A DNA stretch of 6,214 nucleotides. Source: Rikenellaceae bacterium. GTDB lineage: Bacteria > Bacteroidota > Bacteroidia > Bacteroidales > UBA932. Below are positions 1-5,774 of this stretch, in pieces; position 1 is the first letter of the stretch; the number at the start of each line of letters is the position of its first letter. The stretch lies in NCBI GenBank assembly GCA_900769735.1, contig CAAGHY010000126.1, positions 1 through 6,214 of the forward strand, in the 5' to 3' direction. The notes under the pieces are model-generated. The model saw only the letters and a program-made list of their open reading frames with translations. It made no database searches and had not been told where the DNA came from. Made by a program: the position numbers and the translations under genes.

Positions 1-64
1 GGATTCGAACCTGTGACCCCCTGCTTGTAAGGCAGGTGCTCTAAACCAGCTGAGCTATGCTCCC
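1..64 (-). tRNA. tRNA-Val (anticodon UAC), 3' end cut by window edge
   Basis: Read on the minus strand this is the 5' part of a tRNA: 5' acceptor strand GGGAGCA, D arm, a five-base anticodon stem CCTGC/GCAGG with loop CTTACAA (anticodon TAC, plus-strand bases 27-29), and most of the T arm. The last 11 bases of the gene lie outside the window. All 64 visible bases are identical to bases 157-220, the complete copy, so the two are a recent or homogenised tandem duplication. It is the promoter-distal gene of a two-tRNA operon. UAC-anticodon tRNA-Val reads GUA and, with the usual wobble modification, other GUN codons. Confidence 0.95.
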
Positions 65-125
65 GTTATTGTTTCCATCATTTTCTGATATTGCTATCGG
101 GAAGAATGATTTCAATTTAAGTTTT

Positions 126-144
126 AAAAAAGAACTTCTTTTTT
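126..144 (-). other. A/T palindrome directly 3' of the complete tRNA
   Basis: The arms AAAAAAGAA and TTCTTTTTT are perfectly complementary around one central base. The palindrome begins two bases beyond the 3' end of the complete tRNA-Val on the minus strand. In the transcript it could fold as a weak A-U hairpin ending in U residues, and so act as a processing or partial termination signal between the two tRNAs. It lacks G-C pairs, so a strong terminator is unlikely. The rest of the 81-base spacer (65-145) shows nothing else I recognise. Confidence 0.25.
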
Positions 145-145
145 G

Positions 146-220
146 TGGGAGCAACAGGATTCGAACCTGTGACCCCCTGCTTGTAAGGCAGGTGCTCTAA
201 ACCAGCTGAGCTATGCTCCC
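146..220 (-). tRNA. tRNA-Val (anticodon UAC)
   Basis: This is a complete 75-base cloverleaf on the minus strand: acceptor GGGAGCA/TGCTCCC, D stem GCTC/GAGC, anticodon stem CCTGC/GCAGG with loop CTTACAA (anticodon TAC, plus-strand bases 183-185), a five-base variable loop, T stem ACAGG/CCTGT with loop TTCGAAT, and discriminator A at base 146. The 3' CCA is not encoded (the next bases read CAA), so it must be added after transcription. It is the promoter-proximal gene of a two-copy operon, about 40-50 bases downstream of a good promoter. Confidence 0.97.
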
Positions 221-268
221 ATTATCTTTAAGAACTCTCGGCGTATGGCCGTTTCTCTTTTGCGGTTG

Positions 269-299
269 CAAAGGTAGACATTATTTTTTATTCTGCAAA
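269..299 (-). promoter_or_regulatory. Bacteroidota-type promoter of the tRNA-Val operon
   Basis: On the minus strand there is a -33 box TTTG (bases 299-296), exactly 19 bases of spacer, then a -7 box TACCTTTG (bases 276-269). This matches the known Bacteroides sigma consensus TTTG/TAnnTTTG in both boxes and spacing. Transcription would start about 40-45 bases upstream of the first mature tRNA base at 220. It is the best promoter match in the window, as expected for a stable-RNA operon. Confidence 0.8.
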
Positions 300-385
300 T
301 TATTTTTGAAAAATTTTCATTTTTTCTTCAAAAAGATGCTAAAACGCCCGCAAAGATATACAAAAAGGGGGTGAAAAGTTCTCAT

Positions 386-417
386 TTTGGCTTATAGGGG
401 GAATTTTTGTAAATTGC
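386..417 (+). promoter_or_regulatory. weak candidate purL promoter
   Basis: The TTTG at 386-389 is followed after 20 bases by TAAATTGC (410-417), an imperfect version of the Bacteroides -7 box TAnnTTTG. Transcription would start near 424, giving a leader of roughly 25 bases before the purL ATG. The -7 box lacks one T, so this is only a candidate. No purine riboswitch fold is evident in the 300-448 interval, which otherwise holds A/T-rich runs and no gene. Confidence 0.25.
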
Positions 418-448
418 ACTGATATAAAACTTCAAATGCAATATATTT

Positions 449-3400
449 ATGATTCTATTCTTTAGTACCTCAAACGGTACAGTAATAGCTGTTAAGGCTA
501 AGGAGATGATTTCTCAAGAGAATATAAGTGCCCTCAAATGGCTTTTTGGCAATGCGGAGCAGATGCAGCAGGAGGCTGTGGAGGGAAAATTCATTGGTCC
601 AAGACGCGAAATGATTACCCCGTGGAGTACAACTGCGGTGGAGATTACCCAGAATATGAACATTTGCGGCATTGAGCGTATTGAGGAGTTCTTCCCTACA
701 CAGGAGGAGAATCCGCAGTATGACAAGATGCTGCAGCGTCTGTACAATGGTTTGGACCAGGAGATCTTTACAATTGACAAACAGCCTGATCCGGTTATTT
801 ACATAGAGGATTTTGAGTCATACAACAAACAGGAGGGTTTGGCCCTTAACCCCCAGGAGATTGAGTATCTTAAAGGTTTGAGCCGGAAGCTTGGCCGCGG
901 TCTTACAGACAGTGAGGTGTTCGGTTTTTCACAGGTGAACAGCGAGCACTGCCGCCACAAGATTTTTGGAGGTGTGTTCATCATTGACGGCAAGGAGATG
1001 GAGAGCTCTTTGTTCAATATGATTAAGAAGACTTCAAGGGAGAACCCTAATCTTATTGTTAGTGCATACAAAGACAACTGTGCATTCCTTGAGGGTCCTA
1101 AAGTGGCAATGTTCCACCCTACTTGCGGCAGCCAGCCTTCTGAGTTTGTTGCAAGGGAGGCAGAGACAGTAATTTCATTGAAAGCTGAGACCCACAACTT
1201 CCCTACCACAGTTGAGCCGTTCAACGGTGCAGCTACAGGCAGCGGCGGAGAGATCCGTGACCGTATTGCAGGTGGAAAGGGAAGCTTCCCGATAGCAGGT
1301 ACAGCTTGTTATATGACATCTTACCCAAGGTTCAACGAGGGTGTGGAGGCAACTGCAGGCATCAATCCACAGCTGAGTACTGAGGCCGGCAAGGGTGCGG
1401 CAGATCTTGCAGATGAATCTTGTGCAGCAGCTATGGCAGTGGAGCGTGAGTGGGAGAAAACCCCTGCACGCCCTTGGTTGTACCAGAGCCCGCAAGAGAT
1501 ACTTACAAAGGCTTCAAACGGCGCCTCAGATTTCGGCAACAAATTCGGCCAGTGTATCATCTGCGGAAGCTTGCTTACTGCAGAGTTTGAGGCACAGAGA
1601 AAGTTCGGTTTTGACAAAGTGATTATGTTGGCAGGTGGTGTGGGTTACGCAAAGAAACGCGACGCACTTAAAGAGACTCCTGCTGTTGGAGATAAAGTTG
1701 TTCTTCTTGGTGGTGACAACTACCGTATTGGTATGGGTGGTGGCGCTGTAAGCAGCGTTGATACCGGACAGTATGCAAATGCAATTGAGCTGAATGCCAT
1801 CCAGCGTTCTAACCCTGAGATGCAGAAGAGGGCTTACAATGCTATCCGTGCCGTTGCGGAGAGTGAGAACAATACCATTATAAGTGTACACGACCACGGT
1901 GCAGGCGGACACCTTAACTGTTTGTCCGAGCTTGTAGAGGAGACCGGTGGCAATATTGATATCAGCAAACTTCCAGTAGGTGACCCTACCCTTTCACTTA
2001 AAGAGATCATTGGCAACGAGAGCCAGGAGAGAATGGGTCTTGTTATGCTGGAGAAGGACATAGCGGAGCTTAAGGCCATTGCAGAGCGTGAGCGTGCCCC
2101 TATGTATGTGATTGGAGAGACTACAGGTGAGCACAACTTCACTTTGCGCAATGAGAAGACAGGTGAGGCTGCAATTGATTTGGCTATGAAGGATATGTTT
2201 GGCAGTGCCCCTAAGACTTATATGACAGACTCTACTGCAGAGTACCGTTTTGCCCCTCTTGCTTACAGTCCTGCAAAATTTGAGCATTATGTAAGCCAGG
2301 TTCTCCAGCTTGAGAGCGTAGCTTGCAAGGACTGGTTGACAAACAAGGTAGACCGTTCTGTTACAGGTCTTATTGCTGGTCAGCAGACTTGTGGTGAGAT
2401 CCAGTTGCCTTTGAATAACGTGGGCGTTACAGCCATTGGTTACAACAATAAGGAGGGTATTGCAACTTCTATGGGACACGCACCGCTTGTGGCTCTTGTA
2501 GATTCGGCTGCAGGTTCCCGTATGGCTATCTCTGAGGCCCTTACAAATGTTGTCTGGGCTCCTTTGAAAGATGGTTTGCAGGGTGTTTCTTTAAGTGCCA
2601 ACTGGATGTGGCCTTGCCGCAATGAGGGTGAGGATGCCCGACTTTACAAGGCAGTTGAGGGTGCCAGTGATTTTGCGTGTACCCTTGGAATCAACATCCC
2701 TACCGGAAAAGACAGTATGAGTATGACCCAGAAATATCCGTCGGGAGAAAAAGTGCTTTCCCCTGGTACTGTGATCATTTCAACTGTTGCTCCAGTGGAG
2801 GACATCAACAAAATTGTGCATCCGAATATTCAGAATAATCCCGACAGTTCATTGCTTTACATTCCATTTGTGAATGGCCCTGCCAGTGCAGGTCTTGCTC
2901 CAGAGGGAACTGCTGAGGCTCCTGCCGGTAAAGAGGCATTCCCTCTTGGCGGATCGGCATTTGCACAGATTATTGGCCAGGTGGGTAATGTTGCTCCTGA
3001 TGTGGATGACCCTAAATATTTTGGTGATACGTTTGCTGCTGTGCAGAAGTTGGTTTCTGAGGGTCTGGTTCTTGCGGGACACGACATTTCTGCCGGTGGT
3101 ATGGTTACTGCTGCTCTTGAGATGTGTTTTGCAAATGTCAATGGCGGTTTGGCCATCAATGCCCGTACTCTTCAGATGCTTGCTGAGGCTTGGGAGGCTG
3201 CTGCCGGCACACGTTGTTTCGCTTGCCAGGGCAAGACAGGCAATGAGCTTATCTTCAAGGCTTTGTTCTCTGAGACTCCTGGTGTTCTTGTTCAGGTTGC
3301 AAATGACAAGCTTGCTGAGGTTGCGGAGTGCATCAATATAGTTACTGCTCCTGTTGCTGCTGAGGTGGCTGCTCCGGGTCCTAAAGCATATATTATAGGT

Positions 3401-4429
3401 AATTATCTTCCTGCACGTAAAGTTGTTCTTACAGGTTTTGGTGCTGCAGGTGCTGTTTCTTTGGATATTGATGCATTGAGGGATGTTTGGTTCAAGACTT
3501 CCTATTTGTTTGATATCCGCCAGGTTGGTGAGACTTGCGCTAAGGAGAGGTTTGTAAATTACAAGAAACAGCCTCTTGAGTACAAGTTCCCTGAGGGCTT
3601 TACAGGTTCATTGGCTTCTTATTCCGGTGTTGCAGTTCCGGTTGACGGTTCGGCCGCTTTGGCTCCTGCTGCAGATGCTCCTATGGCTGCCATTATCCGT
3701 GAGAAGGGCTCTAACGGTGACCGTGAGATGGCTTGGGCGCTTCATCTTGCAGGTTTCAGAGTTAAGGATGTGCATATGACCGACTTGATCTCCGGCCGCG
3801 AGACCCTTGAGGAGGTTAAGATGATTGTATTTGTGGGTGGTTTCTCCAATGCCGATACTCTTGGTTCTGCCAAAGGTTGGGCCGGTGCGTTCTTGTATAA
3901 TGCCAAAGCTAAGGCTGCCCTTGATGCTTTCTATGCAAGGGAGGATACTATGAGTTTGGGTATCTGTAACGGTTGTCAGCTGATGGCTGAGCTTGGTCTG
4001 ATTACCCCTGCTGCACGTGAGCTTTCTCCTAAGATGATCCACAATAATTCTCATAAGTATGAGAGTGCTTTTGTGGGTGTTACCATTGAGAACAGTCCTT
4101 CTATTATGCTTGGAGGCCTTGCCGGCAGCAAATTGGGTATCTGGGTTGCTCACGGAGAGGGTAAATTCTCATTCCCTGCAGGTATGGAGAATTTTGCCGT
4201 GGCTGCCAGATATGCTTATGATGCATACCCTGCCAATCCTAACGGCTCTCCTGATGGCATTGCCGGTGTCTGCAGCCTTGACGGCCGCCACTTGGCTATG
4301 ATGCCTCACCCTGAACGCTGCTTGCGCCCTTGGAACTGGGCCCACTACCCTGCTGAACTCCGTTCACAGGAAATCACCCCTTGGATTGAGATGTTCATCA
4401 ATGCCAGAAAATGGTGTGAGAAGAAATAA
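449..4429 (+). CDS. purL: phosphoribosylformylglycinamidine (FGAM) synthase, single-chain PurL with fused glutaminase
   Basis: It converts FGAR, glutamine and ATP to FGAM, glutamate, ADP and phosphate, the fourth step of de novo purine synthesis in the cytosol. The 1326 residues show the large PurL order. An N-terminal PurS-like domain (about 1-130) has the conserved GPRREMITPWST segment. A linker carries SQVNSEHCRHK (161-171). The first AIRS-type half has KAETHNF (245-251) and HDHGAGGH (481-488). A second AIRS half has NIPTGKDSMSM and GHDISAGGM. A class I glutaminase domain runs from about 1080 to the end. Glutaminase catalytic residues by family analogy are C1173 (in GICNGCQ), H1287 and E1289 (in MPHPER). 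The ATG at 449 is chosen because MILFF is the start I recall for Bacteroides PurL; no Shine-Dalgarno sequence precedes it. From memory, Bacteroides homologues are near 1230 residues. The excess here includes Ala/Pro-rich stretches near 810-832, 965-978 and 1055-1078. It is apparently monocistronic, and palindromic element A begins 26 bases after the stop. Confidence 0.97.
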   Translation: MILFFSTSNGTVIAVKAKEMISQENISALKWLFGNAEQMQQEAVEGKFIGPRREMITPWSTTAVEITQNMNICGIERIEEFFPTQEENPQYDKMLQRLYNGLDQEIFTIDKQPDPVIYIEDFESYNKQEGLALNPQEIEYLKGLSRKLGRGLTDSEVFGFSQVNSEHCRHKIFGGVFIIDGKEMESSLFNMIKKTSRENPNLIVSAYKDNCAFLEGPKVAMFHPTCGSQPSEFVAREAETVISLKAETHNFPTTVEPFNGAATGSGGEIRDRIAGGKGSFPIAGTACYMTSYPRFNEGVEATAGINPQLSTEAGKGAADLADESCAAAMAVEREWEKTPARPWLYQSPQEILTKASNGASDFGNKFGQCIICGSLLTAEFEAQRKFGFDKVIMLAGGVGYAKKRDALKETPAVGDKVVLLGGDNYRIGMGGGAVSSVDTGQYANAIELNAIQRSNPEMQKRAYNAIRAVAESENNTIISVHDHGAGGHLNCLSELVEETGGNIDISKLPVGDPTLSLKEIIGNESQERMGLVMLEKDIAELKAIAERERAPMYVIGETTGEHNFTLRNEKTGEAAIDLAMKDMFGSAPKTYMTDSTAEYRFAPLAYSPAKFEHYVSQVLQLESVACKDWLTNKVDRSVTGLIAGQQTCGEIQLPLNNVGVTAIGYNNKEGIATSMGHAPLVALVDSAAGSRMAISEALTNVVWAPLKDGLQGVSLSANWMWPCRNEGEDARLYKAVEGASDFACTLGINIPTGKDSMSMTQKYPSGEKVLSPGTVIISTVAPVEDINKIVHPNIQNNPDSSLLYIPFVNGPASAGLAPEGTAEAPAGKEAFPLGGSAFAQIIGQVGNVAPDVDDPKYFGDTFAAVQKLVSEGLVLAGHDISAGGMVTAALEMCFANVNGGLAINARTLQMLAEAWEAAAGTRCFACQGKTGNELIFKALFSETPGVLVQVANDKLAEVAECINIVTAPVAAEVAAPGPKAYIIGNYLPARKVVLTGFGAAGAVSLDIDALRDVWFKTSYLFDIRQVGETCAKERFVNYKKQPLEYKFPEGFTGSLASYSGVAVPVDGSAALAPAADAPMAAIIREKGSNGDREMAWALHLAGFRVKDVHMTDLISGRETLEEVKMIVFVGGFSNADTLGSAKGWAGAFLYNAKAKAALDAFYAREDTMSLGICNGCQLMAELGLITPAARELSPKMIHNNSHKYESAFVGVTIENSPSIMLGGLAGSKLGIWVAHGEGKFSFPAGMENFAVAARYAYDAYPANPNGSPDGIAGVCSLDGRHLAMMPHPERCLRPWNWAHYPAELRSQEITPWIEMFINARKWCEKK

Positions 4430-4440
4430 GTTTGGAAGCA
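4424..4440 (+). repeat. direct repeat copy 1, across the purL stop codon
   Basis: AAATAAGTTTGGAAGCA spans the purL stop codon. The same 17 bases, with one difference at the tenth position, recur at 5458-5474, again across a stop codon, that of the transposase gene. The copies are 1034 bases apart. After the repeat the sequences diverge. Confidence 0.6.
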
Positions 4441-4454
4441 AAAAACTCTTGTTT

Positions 4455-4583
4455 TTAAGTTACGTTGTCTTTTTGTGTAATTTACTGATTACTAAGTATA
4501 TAAGATTTTTAAAAATAGAAATTTCTATTTTTAAAAAAAGCAATCGTCTGAGTACCTGTAAATTACACAAAAAGACAACGTAA
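4455..4583. repeat. palindromic element A (long-armed inverted repeat with inner palindrome)
   Basis: The two arms are a perfect 26-bp inverted repeat at 4460-4485 and 4558-4583. Their outer 21 bases (beginning TTACGTTG, ending TTTGTGTAA) are the same as in element B. The left arm also carries the TTAAG lead-in (4455-4459) seen in B; the right arm does not, running into an A tract instead. Within the roughly 72-base centre lies a separate perfect 32-base palindrome at 4506-4537, centred on GAAATTTC and made almost wholly of A and T. No reading frame in it looks coding. It begins 26 bases after the purL stop, so purL transcripts probably run into it. It may influence the 3' end of the mRNA, although it has no G-C-rich stem with a U tract. 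Confidence 0.85.
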
Positions 4584-4588
4584 AAAAA

Positions 4589-4622
4589 GTAGCGTAAATT
4601 ATACGCATTTGCTTGATAATGC
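4589..4622 (+). other. GTAG-led tandem small hairpins upstream of the transposase gene
   Basis: GTAG at 4589-4592 leads into a hairpin with stem GCGTA/TACGC (4592-4596 and 4602-4606, loop AATTA). This is followed, sharing two bases, by a second hairpin GCATT/AATGC (4605-4609 and 4618-4622, loop of eight). In characterised RAYT systems a GTAG tetranucleotide at the foot of a hairpin marks a REP sequence recognised by the transposase. The similarity here is in arrangement only; the stems are short and could be chance. Confidence 0.35.
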
Positions 4623-4662
4623 GGATAGGGAGTGGTAATTTGCCCGGGTTAAATATTGAGTT

Positions 4663-5463
4663 ATGAACAAGAGAATTAGAGAGCAGGAGGGTATAATACA
4701 CGTATACTTCAGGGCAAACGGGAGATATACTGTATTCTATGATGATGAGGATAATCTGGAACTGCTGAGGAGAATGGACAAGTTTGCAAAGAAGTTTGGG
4801 ACAAAAGTGATGGAGTTTGCGTTGATGGGAAATCATGCTCATTTTTTAGTAGACACCCAGTGTGTGACGGAATTGATGAGAGAAACTCTGAAAAGCTATT
4901 CGCGGTGGTACAATAAAAAGTACAAGAATAGTAATAAGGTATTTAACACCCCATTTTCTAGTGCTTGCAAGAGGAGTGATGAATGGGTACTGGATTCAAG
5001 TGCTTACATTTTATTGAATCCTGTTAAAGCAGGGCTATGCGGGAGAATTGAGAATTATAAATGGAGTTCGTCGTGTTTTCATTTTCCCGATGAGAAGAAA
5101 AGGCATCTGCCAATTGGGTATGCACAGTACTTGAGATTAATGGAGGCTATTAAAGTTGACACGACATTTGTTGACAAATACTTCAAAAACTATCGGGAGT
5201 ATATTGAATATATGAATTTTAATCCTGTTGTAAAATCTTCTATAGTACCTTCAAATTCCAAGTGGGAGTCAAATACAACTTCAAGTTTGACAGCTGTGAC
5301 ACAAAAATTGCTTGATGGACGTATCTTGAATATGTTAAGTAGAGAGGAAATGCAAGAGTTGATTGTTGGGCTATATAGACAAACCGGTTGTAAAATGCTG
5401 CAGATTGCATCTATTTTACACGTTGATTATACATTTGTAAAAGAGTGTATTAAAGGTAAATAA
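4663..5463 (+). CDS. REP-associated-type tyrosine transposase (Y1/HUH, IS200-like superfamily)
   Basis: The 266-residue protein belongs to the Y1 transposase superfamily (COG1943-like), DNA-nicking enzymes that act on single-stranded hairpin DNA. The HUH metal-binding motif is H58-A59-H60 within MGNHAHFL. The conserved helix SYSRWYNKKY follows at 78-87. The nucleophile is probably Y115 in AYILLNPVKAGL, a family hallmark. The family's usual basic segment between them, often GHLFQ-RFKS-like, is here the divergent NKVFNTPFSS. The C terminus (about 215-266) is predicted helical and has an HTH-like stretch MLQIASILHVDYTFVKE, seen in longer members of the family. The frame is intact with all key residues, so the protein may be active. 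The ATG at 4663 gives the expected N terminus; no Shine-Dalgarno sequence is visible. Codon use is more A+T-rich than in purL. It lies alone between convergent purL and ppdK, framed by palindromic elements A and B, which fits a domesticated RAYT more than a free IS200. Confidence 0.88.
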   Translation: MNKRIREQEGIIHVYFRANGRYTVFYDDEDNLELLRRMDKFAKKFGTKVMEFALMGNHAHFLVDTQCVTELMRETLKSYSRWYNKKYKNSNKVFNTPFSSACKRSDEWVLDSSAYILLNPVKAGLCGRIENYKWSSSCFHFPDEKKRHLPIGYAQYLRLMEAIKVDTTFVDKYFKNYREYIEYMNFNPVVKSSIVPSNSKWESNTTSSLTAVTQKLLDGRILNMLSREEMQELIVGLYRQTGCKMLQIASILHVDYTFVKECIKGK

Positions 5464-5474
5464 GTTGGGAAGCA
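5458..5474 (+). repeat. direct repeat copy 2, across the transposase stop codon
   Basis: AAATAAGTTGGGAAGCA matches 4424-4440 in 16 of 17 bases and in the same register relative to the stop codon TAA. See copy 1. Confidence 0.6.
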
Positions 5475-5476
5475 CC

Positions 5477-5504
5477 GCAGCCGGAATGAAGCATCTCCGG
5501 CTGC
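5477..5504 (-). other. G+C-rich hairpin with GTAG foot, downstream of the transposase gene
   Basis: The stem GCAGCCGGA/TCCGGCTGC is nine perfect pairs with a ten-base loop. It begins 13 bases after the transposase stop. Read on the minus strand it is preceded by GTA, so that GTAG (5507-5504) overlaps the foot of the stem exactly as in the hairpin at 4592 on the plus strand. There is no U tract, so it does not look like a simple terminator; a REP-like element facing the gene is the attractive alternative. The stem is much richer in G+C than its surroundings. Confidence 0.55.
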
Positions 5505-5515
5505 TACAGTCAAAC

Positions 5516-5557
5516 CAAAAATGGAATGTGAGTTTTATGGCTCACATTCCATTTTTG
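5516..5557. terminator. probable bidirectional terminator after the transposase gene
   Basis: A perfect 17-bp stem (5516-5532 with 5541-5557) has an eight-base loop TTTTATGG. The base of the stem pairs five A with five T, so transcripts in either direction carry a U run at the end of the hairpin. It ends 94 bases after the transposase stop. It could instead be part of the repeat cluster. Confidence 0.6.
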
Positions 5558-5577
5558 ATTGCTGTTGCTTTTCTCTC

Positions 5578-5712
5578 TTAAGTTACGTTGTCTTTTTGTG
5601 TAACTAATTGTTTTTCAATTATATACAAAATAAGGTTTGCATATGCCGTGCAAACCTTATTTTTCAACTTATTGATAATGTGTATTTTACACAAAAAGAC
5701 AACGTAACTTAA
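5578..5712. repeat. palindromic element B (long-armed inverted repeat with inner hairpin)
   Basis: The arms at 5578-5603 and 5687-5712 are a perfect 26-bp inverted repeat bounded by TTAA at both ends. The left arm is identical over all 26 bases to the left arm of element A. The 83-base centre contains another hairpin, stem AAAATAAGGTTTGCA/TGCAAACCTTATTTT (5627-5641 and 5649-5663) with a seven-base loop. That inner stem has no resemblance to the inner palindrome of A. The interval has no gene. The right arm lies 14 bases from the ppdK terminator. Confidence 0.85.
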
Positions 5713-5726
5713 AAAGGGGGAAGAAT

Positions 5727-5755
5727 AAAAAAACCCACCGGATGGTGGGTTTTTT
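5727..5755 (-). terminator. rho-independent terminator of ppdK
   Basis: The stem CCCACC/GGTGGG (5734-5739 and 5744-5749) has a four-base loop and is flanked by seven A and six T. On the minus strand it is a classic hairpin followed by seven U, about 20 bases past the ppdK stop. Because the A and T tracts are nearly symmetrical it could also stop plus-strand transcripts coming from the repeat region. Confidence 0.88.
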
Positions 5756-5774
5756 ATATACTCATTGTAATTGA

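Larger units (their letters stand above)
4455..5712 (+). mobile_element. putative RAYT block bounded by 26-bp perfect inverted repeats
   Basis: The outermost arms (4455-4480 and 5687-5712) are perfect 26-bp inverted complements, TTAAG at the left edge and CTTAA at the right. With the inner arms of elements A and B, the 21-nt core occurs four times in alternating orientation around one Y1 transposase gene. Nothing shows that the block moves as a unit: Y1 enzymes do not normally use long terminal inverted repeats, and I see no flanking target duplication. The repeats may be substrates of the transposase (REP-like), or independent small palindromic elements inserted on both sides. Confidence 0.5.

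Noticed and set aside
301..308. TATTTTTG on the plus strand as the purL -7 box
   Set aside because: There is no matching -33 box at the required distance, and the leader would be about 130 bases; A/T-rich chance match.
351..358. TATCTTTG on the minus strand, a perfect Bacteroides -7 box, as a second tRNA promoter
   Set aside because: No TTTG-like -33 box lies 19-21 bases upstream on that strand (the position reads GAAC), and the better promoter at 269-299 already serves the operon.
514..4153. Several open frames of 60-180 codons on the minus strand and in other plus frames within purL
   Set aside because: They lie wholly inside a well-conserved purL, encode no recognisable domain, and are low-complexity products of the host gene's codon pattern.
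4440..4456. AAAAAC/GTTTTT hairpin just after purL as its terminator
   Set aside because: The stem has only one G-C pair and six pairs in all, too weak to call a terminator; no convincing purL terminator was found before element A.
4460..5707. Four exact copies of a 21-nt sequence considered as a CRISPR-like array
   Set aside because: The copies alternate in orientation, the middle interval contains a whole gene, and there is no regular repeat-spacer unit or cas gene.
4455..5712. Classical DDE insertion sequence with 26-bp terminal inverted repeats
   Set aside because: The only gene inside encodes a Y1/HUH enzyme with no DDE domain, the same arms recur internally, and no target-site duplication is visible beyond the symmetrical TTAA that belongs to the repeat itself.
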